Of a stretch of 64,000 bases of DNA, positions 24,454-34,904 are shown one piece after another (the stretch's first letter is position 1; each line of letters opens with the position of its first letter). Under the pieces are notes generated by a model, which saw nothing but the letters and a program-made list of their open reading frames with translations, was not told the origin of the DNA and did not search any database. The translations under genes and the position numbers were made by a program. Origin of the DNA: Apostichopus japonicus (lineage: Eukaryota; Echinodermata; Holothuroidea; Aspidochirotida; Stichopodidae); assembly GCF_037975245.1 (NCBI RefSeq), contig NC_092576.1:43531611-43595610 (forward strand). The letters run 5' to 3'.

Positions 24454-26328
24454 TTAGTATCGGTAATAGGAGTTTAAAGCAAATGGACGAATGCTACTCA
24501 TTGAAGCATGCACATATAAGCCTAGTTTCTCCTCTGTTTTCCTGGGGATGGTGTCCAAATCCCTCTGCAGTTTTTGAACCATTTTCTCAACTTTTGGAAT
24601 TCCCTGCATGGCACTTTTGTATAGCTCCTTTTCAATGTCTTCTCGTAGAGCAGAATTCTCTTTGCGTGTCTTTTGGATGGATTCCGAGATTGGTGACAAA
24701 GAGTCTTGAGTGTACCTTTGTATTTTTTCCTTTAAGACTCTGTCAACCTGTTCGATCATATCCATTCTTTCACCTTCCAGTTTAGCCTTTTCCATTTCAA
24801 TGGATTCGTTAATCTTACGCTTCAATGTCTCTGCTTCTTCAACTAATTTATTTGCGCTCGTTTGTCTTTGACGAGCAATTTGCTCCATGGATTCGTCAAT
24901 TGCCTGTAGCTTCATTACAACGTCAATGCTCTTGGGTAGAAAGTATTCATGTGCTGCTGTCTTAATAGGGACGTGACTACATTTGTACAAGCAATAATGT
25001 GTGTCTAGACAGTCATGACATAAAAATGTTGATTTTTTTACACAAATCACGATGAAGGGTCTTCCATGTTGGGAACATACGTGTGTCAATTCTGCAGGGG
25101 GTACACTAAAATCCTGTTGAGCATTAGTTCCATGTTCTCTCAATGGCTCATCGATATCATTCGTACTGTGGTACTTGTGGGAGCCATCTTTACATTCTGC
25201 ACACAAAAGTGCATTACAAGTAGTACAAAAGAAATACACTGGTTTGCTATGTAAATTGCAAATTGTGCCCCTTTTCTCAAGTTTCAAACTATTTGGTTCC
25301 TTAGATGCTGCCATGGGTATTCCATCACTCAGACTTGAACCCTGTTGAGCATTGGTGCCATGTTCCCTCAACTTAGGTTCGTCGATATCTATCGTAGTGT
25401 GAGACTTGTGGGAGCCATCTTTACATTCTGCGCACAAAAGTACATTACAAGTAGTACAAAAGAAATAAACTGGTCTAATATGGACATTGCAAAATGTGCC
25501 CTTTTTTTCAAGTTTGAAACTATTTGGTGTCTTAGAAGCTACAGTGGGTACTCCAACACTCAATGACTGAGCAGATGTTCCATTTGCACTCATATGTTGT
25601 TCATTGAAATCCAGTCCCGTAAGTGCGTTTTTGTAATTGATATCATTTTTAGCAGGGTCTGTTGTCTGTTTTCGACTGAAGGGCGTGCCAGGGCTAGAAA
25701 GAGATCTTGGCACATCATAGATATTTTCCGCAGATGCACCAGCTGAAGAAGGGCCATGACGAGAGGTGCTACTGTGGGTGTAATGTTCCTCTCTATATTC
25801 AATGGATGGTGTTTTGTCATCGTAAGACCTATCATATACTGTTGAGCAATGAGGACTTTGGGTCAAGTTGGAACCGGAGTAAAATGAATCCTGACCAACC
25901 TGTGCATTTCCTACATGGTAACTTTCTGTTGGATCAGCATACCTTCTGCTGCTAACACTTGGACTTTGATTATAATGGCTTCCTTTACCGTGCGAGAAAC
26001 AATCTTCAATAGCATCATCTGTCTTCAAGTCATGTCTCCTTGTGACATCTTCCTGAGACTCGGAGGAATATCTGTGACTTTTATGGGCCTTGGGAGAAAT
26101 ATCTTCATCTGGTGGTGCTTTTTCTGCTAAACCAAATACTTCTTCCTGCGGCCTGACGTATTGAGAACAATTCTGACAAATAGGGCAGCTGAAAATCTGC
26201 CCTTTTATTAGACCTTCAATATCCTTCACACAGTCTACACAGAACCTGTGTCTACAGGGAAGTATATGTATGAAATCAGGTTGGCGGTGATGTCCACAGT
26301 CAGTCTTGGAGCCGTTACGACTCGCCAT
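24454..26328 (-). CDS. TRIM-like protein B: atypical RING, duplicated B-box, coiled coil
   Basis: A 624-residue protein on one coding exon. The ATG at 26328 follows a predicted acceptor (TTCTATCTTTACAG, exon starting at 26362). RING at residues 11-51: C11-x2-H14, C25-x-H27, C30-x2-C33, C48-x2-C51; the first pair is C-x2-H instead of the usual C-x2-C. A Ser/Thr/Tyr-rich disordered linker spans 60-250. Two nearly identical B-boxes follow: 280-310 and 357-387, both with PVYFFCTTCN, LLCAECKDGSHK and IDIDE-like ends. A third, degenerate B-box is at 418-452 (CVKK in place of a C-x2-C/D pair, as in gene A). Coiled coil ~470-595; no C-terminal domain. Probably a cytosolic ubiquitin ligase or immune scaffold (inference from TRIM biology). 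Paralogue of gene A on the same strand. Confidence 0.88.
   Translation of the reverse strand: MASRNGSKTDCGHHRQPDFIHILPCRHRFCVDCVKDIEGLIKGQIFSCPICQNCSQYVRPQEEVFGLAEKAPPDEDISPKAHKSHRYSSESQEDVTRRHDLKTDDAIEDCFSHGKGSHYNQSPSVSSRRYADPTESYHVGNAQVGQDSFYSGSNLTQSPHCSTVYDRSYDDKTPSIEYREEHYTHSSTSRHGPSSAGASAENIYDVPRSLSSPGTPFSRKQTTDPAKNDINYKNALTGLDFNEQHMSANGTSAQSLSVGVPTVASKTPNSFKLEKKGTFCNVHIRPVYFFCTTCNVLLCAECKDGSHKSHTTIDIDEPKLREHGTNAQQGSSLSDGIPMAASKEPNSLKLEKRGTICNLHSKPVYFFCTTCNALLCAECKDGSHKYHSTNDIDEPLREHGTNAQQDFSVPPAELTHVCSQHGRPFIVICVKKSTFLCHDCLDTHYCLYKCSHVPIKTAAHEYFLPKSIDVVMKLQAIDESMEQIARQRQTSANKLVEEAETLKRKINESIEMEKAKLEGERMDMIEQVDRVLKEKIQRYTQDSLSPISESIQKTRKENSALREDIEKELYKSAMQGIPKVEKMVQKLQRDLDTIPRKTEEKLGLYVHASMSSIRPFALNSYYRY
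25132..25584 (-). repeat. Intragenic tandem duplication of a B-box module (gene B)
   Basis: Codons 249-323 and 324-399 are two copies of a ~76-residue unit: GT(S/N)AQ, a GVP/GIP segment, AS-K-PNS, KLEK-GT-CN, the B-box, then DIDEP. Cys and His ligands are intact in both. A third partial copy (LREHGTNAQQ) leads into the degenerate B-box. Confidence 0.9.
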
Positions 26329-26639
26329 TGTTGAATATCAAAGTAAAGTGATGACTTGGTCTCTGTAAAGATAGAAGAAATATAAATCATTGTCGAGCAT
26401 GTTCTAGCCTCTTTTATCAGTGACATCTAGGAAGAGTGGAGGAAATCAAATTAAGGCTCACTTACAGTAATTTTAAAATTTTAAACACTTCCAAGTTCCA
26501 AGTCTGAAAAGTTTGATAATTATTGAAAAAGCAGCAATCAAGAACATACCATCACTCTCTTCTATGCTGAGGAGTCCTGAATAGCGGACACTCTATGGCT
26601 TTGGGTTTTGTACTCAATGAGTGATGCAACCACACACTA

Positions 26640-27700
26640 AGTATGAGAGGTATCCAGGATTCCTACCTTGAGATATCCTGTTAGAGTTTTCAGAGTCTGA
26701 CCTCTGATGACCTATAACGACCTTTGACCTTCACCAACAACAACAGGAGTCTTCTACTTAATAGGGCAAATCCATATACCATGAATGCATAGAACCATGA
26801 TTTCTACCATGAGATATCATGTTTAAAGGGTTTCAGAGTTTGACTGAGCTGTGCCCAAGATGACCTTTGACCTCCACCAAAACAATTACCTTATTCTATT
26901 TAATGCCAAGTATGACAAGTATCCTTGCTTTCAAACTTGAGATATCCTGTTTACAAGGTTTTCAATAATTGACCTCTGGTGACCTCAGATGATTTTTCAC
27001 CGACACTAAAACAACAGAGTCCTTCTACTCAAGATGATACATCCACACGATAAGTATGAGAAGTATTCATGCCTCCAATCTTGAGATATCATTTATACAA
27101 GGTTTTCAGTATTTGACGTCTGGTGGCCTCCAATGACCTTTGAACCCCATAGGGTTGAAACTATAGGGTACTTCTACTCAACATGAGGCATTGTTGCATA
27201 CACATGCAAATTATAAAAAAACTTCATTCTTCCTATCAGCAGATATTGTATCAACAAGGTTTCCAGTTTTTGACCTGTGGTGACCTCAGATGGCCTTGAC
27301 TTTCCATCAAAAACTATAGGCTTCTTCCACTCAATATGTAACATCTACAAATTAAGTATGAGAAGTATCCAAGATTCCTACCTTGAGATACTGTACCATG
27401 TGTAAAGTTTTTCAGAGTTTAACCTCTGGTGGCCTCAAATGACATGTGACCTTCACTGAATACAAAAGCATTCTTCTACTCATTGTTACATAGTTACATG
27501 CCATGTATATATACAAAGTATTCATACTTCCTAACACAAAATATTGTGTATACAAAGTTTTCAAATTTTGACCTCTGGTGACCTTTGACCTTAACCAAAA
27601 ACAATAGAGTCCTTCCTCTCAATATGACAAATCTACATACCAAGTATGAATAGCATTGAGGATTCCTACCTTGAGATATCGTATTTGCAAGCTAGACGTC
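26640..27700. repeat. ~147-bp satellite with TGACCT half-sites, array 2
   Basis: Seven or so monomers are spaced 130-154 bp apart (TGACCT clusters near 26699, 26840, 26970, 27117, 27271, 27422 and 27569). The consensus has three to four TGACCT half-sites, then AACAATAG, TTCTACTCA, ACATACCAAGTATGA, CCTTGAGATATC and GTTTACAAGGTTTTCAG. A further isolated monomer at 27900-27995 holds the best half-site cluster. Confidence 0.9.
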
Positions 27701-27956
27701 GCAAACACACATACATACACAGGCCACCATGACCACATACTTAGGTTTCTCTTCTCATCAAAAGCAATAGTAATAAATACATAATTTCTCAATTCAGAAG
27801 GTATACTGTTCATCGTGCTGAGCAATCAAAATATGAATTCAAAAGATGAGTCTTATTGTATGTATAGTTGAAATGAATTAACATTAGAACAATCTTCTTT
27901 GGGTTAAATGATAGCCTAGCCACTTGAGATATCTTGTTAACAAAGTTTTCAAATGT

Positions 27957-27989
27957 TGACCTCTGGTGACCTTGAGTGACCTTTGACCT
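27957..27989. promoter_or_regulatory. Ordered nuclear-receptor half-site cluster
   Basis: Four exact TGACCT half-sites (complement AGGTCA) at 27957, 27967, 27977 and 27984 are spaced by 4, 4 and 1 bases, forming two DR4 and one DR1 motif. These are known response-element geometries (DR1 for RXR/HNF4/COUP-TF, DR4 for LXR/TR types). Whether they are bound is unknown. Confidence 0.5.
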
Positions 27990-28487
27990 TCATGAAAGCG
28001 ACAGGGTCCACTCTTAATGTCTGATACTTGAAATGAATCAACATTTGGAGAAGCTTCTTTGGGTTAGCTGATAGTCCAGCCACTAGGTATTCACATTTTG
28101 CAGAAATATATTTATGAAGTTCAACCAACATGTATCTTTTTTTCTGTTTACTGTGTTTACAACCCAAGTTGAAACACAAGCATGCACCCACCCACACATG
28201 CCATCACCATGGAGTACATTTTTTTGCATTTTGTAAGGAATGTAAGAAAACAATTCGTTTATATTGCTGAGCTTATTTCAGTAAGGCACCATGTTTATGT
28301 TGCATTGCATTCTCTCATTGCCTGTAGATGATACTACTCATCCACACTCCAAGTCACACTGTACATTTACTACAGGCTACTGATGCTGTACATTATGTTT
28401 GTTAAAAGCCATGTGACTTCTGTTCAAGTTGGACTTTGCCCCTGTTCTGACTTTATTTAGGTTGCAGTTAGACAATGTGTTATTTAA

Positions 28488-28990
28488 AAGGAAGAGTCCA
28501 GGCCAAAATTTGTTTTTCATATGTTAAAGAGGAACATTTAATGTAAGCATTCTGGTGAAATTTGCATTCAATTCCTATGTACCATTTTTAAGATATTGAC
28601 AGTTGAAGAAGACCTTGAAGTTATCTGATATTCTACCAAAAGTGAACTTGAAGCAACCAGGTGTGAAGTCATGGCTGCATTCTGGCAAATAATGTTTTTT
28701 ACTTTTCATTTTTTTTCACTCTATTGATTTGACCTTGGATTGGATAAGGTTACTAGTTTGTCCAAAGGGGATGTGAAGTTATTAAATACCAATACCTATG
28801 GTACATTCCAATTGTGGAGTATAAAATTGGACGTAAATTTTAAAGGAAAACAAAACATTATTTATCAGTGTGCAACAATGACGTCACACCTGTTTGCTTC
28901 AAGTTCACTTTTGGTACGAAAGGTGACAACTTCAACTGTCAACATCTCAAACGGTTCATAGGAAATGAATGCAAATTTCACCAGAATAAT
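28488..28990. mobile_element. TTAA-flanked MITE with long inverted arms, copy 1
   Basis: Starts AAGGAAGAGTCCAGG after TTAA (28484-28487). The arms are inverted copies: CTGGTGAAATTTGCATTC and GACAGTTGAAG on the left, CTTCAACTGTCAACATCTC and GAATGCAAATTTCACCAG on the right. The outer right end is missing, probably lost near the SINE that follows. Related to 48979-49486; TTAA targeting suggests Kolobok or piggyBac type. Confidence 0.75.
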
Positions 28991-29009
28991 AATTAATAAT
29001 TTTAATAAT

Positions 29010-29370
29010 TTTAGGTTTACAGTCTTGTTCAGGGCCAAGGCCCTCTCACACCACTTTACAACTTAACCCTGGTCATTGGTAACTTGTCACACCTACAGAC
29101 CAAAGTGTGCACAATTCAATCAATCTCTTGGGGCACCACAGTGCATTGTGTCCTCCGGACGACTTCCCATAGGGTGCAGCCACAAACCGGCGCACGCAAC
29201 TATATTTACAAGTAACTTTGCAAGTCCCCATTTATACACCTGGGTGAAGAGAGGCAATGGAGATAAAGTGCCTTACCCAAGAACACAATGCAATGATCTG
29301 GCCAGGACTTGAACCTGTAATCCTTAGATCACAAGTCCACTGTCTTAACCACATGACCACAACGCCCTCG
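29010..29370 (-). mobile_element. tRNA-derived SINE, family 2, copy 2
   Basis: The minus strand begins near 29369 with GAGGGCGTTGTGGTCATG, then GATCTAAGGATTACAGGTTC, and runs to AACAAGACTGTAAACCTAA near 29011. Nearly full length. Confidence 0.88.
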
Positions 29371-29459
29371 TCAATAGATAGATAAAAAGGAAGGTACTGT
29401 ACCAGGAATCAGTTATCATGTTGACAAGTCTCATTAGTGACATAGTAGTAAAACCTTAC

Positions 29460-29700
29460 CCCTAACTGGTCCCCAAAATTTTGGCCCAAGCAAATTGACT
29501 CAAATACATATTTGGCCCCAAAACTTGAGCCCAAAAGCATTGGGCCCCACAAATTTGGCCCCAAAGAATGTGCACCAAAATGCATTTGAGGTGGAAATCA
29601 AATTTGGGCCCACATGACCCAAAAATTGCCCATAATTTTTGGTTCCCGATGGTCCATAAGAATGTAGGCCAAAATGTAGTTACAAAGAATATGTACATAT
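29460..29700. repeat. Cryptic TTGGCCCCAAA minisatellite
   Basis: Degenerate units of about 18-22 bases built on TTGGCCCCAAA, for example around 29512, 29546 and 29562. The single minus-strand frame through it reflects the repeat. Confidence 0.6.
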
Positions 29701-29779
29701 AAGTACTGCATATAGTTACACCACCATACTACTGTAAGTATAAACTAAATCGGACCTACAGTTGCAGAGGTACCTGTAT

Positions 29780-30310
29780 CGACAATTTATAACATTTTGA
29801 TGGTAAGCCCCACCCACTCATCAACATTCACATTAAGTTCCACCCACTCATGATTACTAATGAGGTAAACTTGTTGTTGCAAAGAATGGGTCCTTACAAT
29901 GTATTTACATCACTATACCAAGAATGAATTAAATTGAACACATTGTTGAAGAGATTGATATTTAAGAATTTTCCGTGAAGCCCCTCCCAATCATTAATAT
30001 TCATGATATGGAAACACAAACAATAGGGCCCCTTTAAACATCAAGAGCCAGCCATCTTCCTACCTAGTATTACATTGATTCAACTTGTGGTTGAAGAGAT
30101 ATCGTGTTTACACTTGAGCCGTTTTCCATGATTTCTCATTAAGCCACACCCACTATGAATACTAATGAGGTCAGAGTTGTTGTTGCAAAGAACATGTAAT
30201 TACTATGTACTTATATTACCATACCTAGTATGAACTTAATCGGGCATACTCTTGAATAGATATCGACATGTTAAGAATTTTACGTTTAACTCCGCCCACT
30301 AATTAATATG
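29780..30310. repeat. Divergent ~150-bp tandem repeat with CCCACTCAT motif
   Basis: About three units share AAGCC(C/A)C(A/T)CCCA, ATTAATATTCATGA-like sequence, GTTGTTGCAAAGAA and ACCATACCTAGTATGAA. The unit resembles the 147-bp satellite in its AT-rich half but lacks the TGACCT cluster. Confidence 0.65.
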
Positions 30311-30373
30311 CATGATAGCTCCTCCACAAACCATAGGGATCATCTACTGACCATGACCGACACATACCAGGTA

Positions 30374-30688
30374 CAGGCACGTAGCCAGGAATTTGCCAAG
30401 AGGGGCAAACCTGAAGGCAAACTATCATATATATGGCTCTGAAACTATCTAAGCGTAGGGCCACCATGAGTTGGCGTGAAGCGTACAAGAACAATTTTGG
30501 CCGGAAATGCCTCCCAGATCACTGGAAATGGCACTTCCCAGGCCTTGCAGGTTGCATCTAAGCATTTTCTATTTTGAAATTACTAGCGATATCATAAAAA
30601 CATACAAAAAAATATGCTCAAGGGGGGGGGCTATCGCCCCCTTCGCCGCCCCCACCCTCACCCCTCCTCCCCATTGGCTACGCGCCTG
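30374..30688 (-). mobile_element. Nonautonomous hAT-like element, core family X, 315 bp
   Basis: Ends CAGGCACGTAGCCAGG and TGGCTACGCGCCTG; exact 8-bp duplication ACCAGGTA at 30366-30373 and 30689-30696. Its minus strand holds the core TACGCTTAGATAGT that is also in the elements at 45771-47482 and 51753-52162. Confidence 0.9.
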
Positions 30689-31380
30689 ACCAGGTATGAC
30701 ATCAATCACATATTTCCTTTTTGAGATACAGTGTTTACAAGCTAGGGCATCACATACACACACACACACTAGCGCATACACCAACTCATGTTTAGAAGGT
30801 TTTCTGACTTGACCTCAAATGACCTTTGACCTTCACAGAAAATATTATGGTTTTTGCACTCAATAAGTTGGGATCCACATACTGAGCATGACTTTAATCC
30901 ACTTTTCACACACACCCGCATACACATGCCATCACCATCGCAAAGGTTCCTTTCCCCTCCCACTCGGGAATCCAAACCTAATGCTGTAATTTATTACATT
31001 TGGTAGGTACTTTACCTAACTTGGAGAGGGGGAAGGGGTCTAGGAGGGGTAGTCAATAGTTTGAAAGTTTAATTTTGTGTGTTACATATTCTAAGAACCT
31101 ATGAAATCTTTCTAACACTTTGTTACATAATTTAAATATACTGTGATTTCTCAACATTGAAACCCAAGGCTTTCGATATTACTACATAACAAACCACAGT
31201 CATAGCTTTCAAATGAGTTCTTAAACACTAACATTAACTTGTGAAGTAAGGTACAGTAACATTGCAACTTTTGCATATTTTTACCTAAGGCCACATGTAC
31301 AACTTATACACAACTTTGAGAAACTTGTGATAGTCTGCAGCCCTATGATGGCTTATTCTGCCTAAAGAGTCAATAGAAAA

Positions 31381-32425
31381 GCATGGTGGTTACATGTTTA
31401 TGGCAGGGGTTCCCTAACTGGGGTGCATGAACCCCCAGGGGGTGCATGAGTACATCCCAGGGGGTTCGAGAGATGTTTCTGAAAGTCAAAACTAGAGTAC
31501 TTTTTGTTGAACTAATATATGATATATTGTACCTATCGACAAACTCTTTCGCGTTCCATACTACTTTGCCATAGTAGTACCGTACCATGCATGTGATAAA
31601 TAACTGACTTGTAGTACCGTACCATGCATGTGATAAATAACTGAATGAAACAGACATGTCACATGACTTTGTTGAAGTTGGTGTACGTATGACAGTACGT
31701 CGTGAAGATAAAGAGCTGAGAAAGTAACTAAAAGGTTGGCCAAAGTAATTATTATTATATTGGAAATTCCAGATGACCTCCATTTTGCCGACACAAAGCA
31801 AAGTTAGCATAAATTCATGCTTGAAAATTGTTGTTGAGTTTAACATGCAGTCACTAGCTTGTAAATAACATGACACTGTGTGTGATGGTGATCGATGTGT
31901 GATACAATTTCGTTATCTGATCTTTCCAAAGTTTCCAAATAAATACTTGTTCATCTCTTGTTTTTTTTCATTACAATAATATTACACTTTGGACCTGATC
32001 TTTTACGAAGCACTGTTATGTGTTCTATAGTATAATAATGACTCAGATCACGTCTCGAAAGTTGGGGGTTCATGAAAAACTCTGACATCCACAGGGGGTT
32101 CATGGGGGGATAAAGTTAGGGAAACCCTGGTTTATGGCAATGGACTTACGATCTAAGGATCCCAGGTTCAAATCTCTAGGTTCAAGTCTTGTGTCCCTGG
32201 GCAAGGCACTTTATCTTCATTGCTTCTCTTCACCCAGTGTTTAAATGGGTAACTTGTAAATACAGTTTTGTGTGCTGGATGTACTTAGATGTGGTACACT
32301 GTAGTGATCCAGAAGGGATTGTTTGAATTGTGCACACTTTGTTGTGTGGGTGTGACAAGTTACCAAGGGCTTAATTGTTGTAAATTTGTGTGAGATAGCC
32401 TTGGCTTTGAACAAGACTGTAAACC
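31381..32425 (+). mobile_element. tRNA-derived SINE, family 2, copy 3, split by a hAT insertion
   Basis: The tRNA-like head begins at about 31381, is interrupted by the element 31404-32129, and resumes at 32130 with GGACTTACGATCTAAGGATC. The body continues through CTGGGCAAGGCACTTTATC to AACAAGACTGTAAACCTA near 32425. Removing the hAT element and one target copy restores the head order seen in the other copies. Confidence 0.8.
31404..32129. mobile_element. Nonautonomous hAT-like element, CAGGGGTTCCC family, 726 bp
   Basis: Ends CAGGGGTTCCCTAACTGGGG and GTTAGGGAAACCCTG; exact 8-bp duplication GTTTATGG at 31396-31403 and 32130-32137. It has a 37-bp internal direct duplication (31573-31645). A second copy is at 58893-59393. 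Frames inside lack transposase motifs. Confidence 0.92.
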
Positions 32426-34079
32426 TATCTTACATAAATTCAATCCCATTCATGGTCCTGTGCCAGAAAAGCACCATATGTATAGTAAATAACTTCATAA
32501 CTATTTGGTGCTTTACAGACCAGTACTGTATGTGGTATTGTGGTATCGACATTAATATATGCATCAGGCCTCGAAATACGGGCTATGTACTGGCATAACC
32601 CCAGTGGATTTTGTGTTTGTCAGAAGAAAAAAGGCACTGGCAATTTTCAGAGAGTAGATATTAAGGAACCAAACACGTGGCAAGCCTTTTAGCAGTTCTC
32701 ACCCAAAGACAAAGCATGATTTCCTTAACTTACATCTAGCCCTATATAACAAACTCACAATAAGCAAATATATACCGAATTTGGGTTATTCCCAAATGCC
32801 CGTCCTGTAAGACTGAATGTGTTTTGTCGTTCAGGAAAATACCAGTGAGAAATTGAGTTTAGCCAGTGGCCAGTAGGTCTTTTTATCCACTGGTATTTTG
32901 AAGCAAATACTGTACAGTATTTACAGTAGTTAAAATTGTAAAATTCTAGACCTGGTACAATTAATAGGCCTATTCATACAAATATTTGGTCACACTGAAG
33001 CAATGTTGATCACTTTGGGTTCAAAAAGCAGTGCAGGAATCTGTCAACTGTTGAAAACTTAGAGGGGGTTTAAATTCAAATTAATTTGCACAAAAAAATT
33101 AAATTTAAAACAATTAATTGTAACTTGGATTCTTGTAGCTAAAAAATTGACATAGTCATTATACAGGAAAATGGAAATTAATGGGCAGAACAGCCAATGA
33201 GACAGTTAGTGAGGGATTGTATTCACACATTAATAGCAATTACAAAACTACTGAGATTGTACATACATATCCACTAAGTTTGATGATTCAGTGTGTATTT
33301 AAGTCAATAGAGAAATGGAGTACTGGGCCTGTTACCATTAGTATAGTGTGTGTGTGTAATTTTATGTAATTTGGTGGCTGTTTCACTTTCGGTATGAGAA
33401 AGATGTTAGATTATAACAGGCCTAGCCAACTTATTAACTGTAATTTCAGGTAGAAATGTATGTCTCCATGGAAGGCTATGCTACTTATACTATAGGCTAG
33501 GCCTACAGTACTGTAAGTTAAATGCACACCTCTTGGGTAATCAAATGACATTATATTATTCTAATATTTTCATCAAAAGTCGCAAACAAACTGATTAATT
33601 TGTGTCCAGTGAGAGGTTTTATGCAAATAGAGAACCTCTGTGAAATATTCTGTTGAATGATACAAAATATGTTATGGATAATACCATGTAAATTGATATT
33701 AACTGGTCTTAGGTATCGCCGAAACTATGATCCTTTCCTTTTGACTAAGTAATGGCAAGACTGAACAATTTGTAGCAAAATAGGCCTAGCCTAGGTCAGA
33801 AATACTGTAAGCAACATATCAAGCCAACAACGGAAGAAGAGCACATGAACGTTGAGTCTCAGCATGCCTCGACAATGTCTGTGTGTTTTCTCTAAATTGT
33901 TGTTTTTATATTTTTATTTCGCTAAAACCGATCACATAAACAACTCCTAGTCCTAAGTTAGCGGAGTCGCCAAAGTTGCACAAAAAAATGGCCAGTCAAG
34001 ACTCAATGTAGGCTTAAGTTATACTAAACCTTGTTCATCATGCAAGGCACAATAGAATACACAAGGTTATCATACTTAC
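32426..34079. other. Rest of predicted TRIM gene B intron, nothing recognised
   Basis: AT-rich with no coding or repeat signature that I can support. Confidence 0.5.
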
Positions 34080-34300
34080 AAGAAGATAACAAAATCCCGG
34101 TGAATATTTGCTTCTGAGTGTGAAGAATTGATCACTGCTTTTTCACTGTCTGAACACTGTCGCAGACGACGTACAATATGGACTGCAACTACTGTACACG
34201 GTGTGCTGTTATAATTATGTATGCAATACTGCACACGAATTGACATTGAACGTTACAACACACCATAAAACTTCGAGAAAAGATGGTTGCCACAACTAGT
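34080..34300 (-). other. Predicted non-coding first exon of TRIM gene B
   Basis: Matches the block at 18442-18650 in the same orientation, ending in the same GTAAGTATGAT donor. The transcription start is not visible, so the upper limit is approximate. Confidence 0.5.
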
Positions 34301-34308
34301 GGCACAAG

Positions 34309-34329
34309 GTTGCGCAATAGGGGATTCCC
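34309..34329 (-). promoter_or_regulatory. C/EBP-like site next to kappaB site, TRIM gene B promoter
   Basis: GTTGCGCAAT (34309-34318), one base, then GGGGATTCCC (34320-34329): identical to the pair at 18684-18704. Flanking sequence has diverged (for example CTAGCGGC against CTAGTGGC). Confidence 0.55.
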
Positions 34330-34551
34330 ATTCCATTGCTCCACACGCGATGACATCATTTCGTAAAGGTGATATTGAGTGACAGTGCTACGGACTTGTG
34401 GATGGATGTAGGGTGGGAGGGGGGGGGGGGGGTGGGTAGGAGAGTTACTTATTTGACAAGTTATAGTTAAATAGTCATCAAGAAGGGTGCATGGAGGGTG
34501 TATAGGAACTCAGAAAAATCTTCAAAGTGGGAGACAAATTGTTAACATTGT

Positions 34552-34904
34552 CAGTACGGTGGTGTAGGAAAGTACTTTTGAGTGGGGGCTGAAGACTGAT
34601 GGCCGGCCTGGGGGGGGGGTCTAAGGAAACAGGTGGCCTCCGATGCAATTTGGTGCAATATAGCACACTTCAACACCTACTCCATTTTGTAAATAATTTT
34701 GCATTTTCACCTGGCCTAAGATGCAATTTGGTGCTCCAAATGAGATTTTTTCTGCCAAAATGTTTTCTGCTAAAATGACGAATGTTGTTATCATTTATTG
34801 AGAAATGAAATAGGGGTTTCTGACTTGCGAAGGGGGGGGGGGGGCGGAATGATACTTCCGCCTCTCCAAATTTTTCAGCCCCCCCCCCGGCTCCTACGCC
34901 CTTG
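34552..34904 (-). mobile_element. Nonautonomous hAT-like element, CAAGGGCGTAGG family, 353 bp
   Basis: Minus orientation: starts CAAGGGCGTAGGAGCC at 34904; left end CAGTACGGTGGTGTAGG. Exact 8-bp duplication AACATTGT at 34544-34551 and 34905-34912. It inserted into the duplicated TRIM-upstream block, whose paralogous copy near 19060 lacks it. Confidence 0.9.

Larger units (their letters stand above)
26363..34079 (-). other. Predicted intron 1 of TRIM gene B, repeat-filled
   Basis: Bounded by donor GTAAGTATGAT (starting 34079) and acceptor CTTTACAG (ending 26363). It contains satellite arrays, a TTAA-flanked MITE, two SINEs and two hAT-like elements described separately. No coding exon was recognised in it. 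Confidence 0.5.

Noticed and set aside
31370-31876. 168-codon minus-strand frame as a transposase
   Set aside because: It spans the left end of a hAT-like element but lacks BED, DDE or dimerisation motifs.
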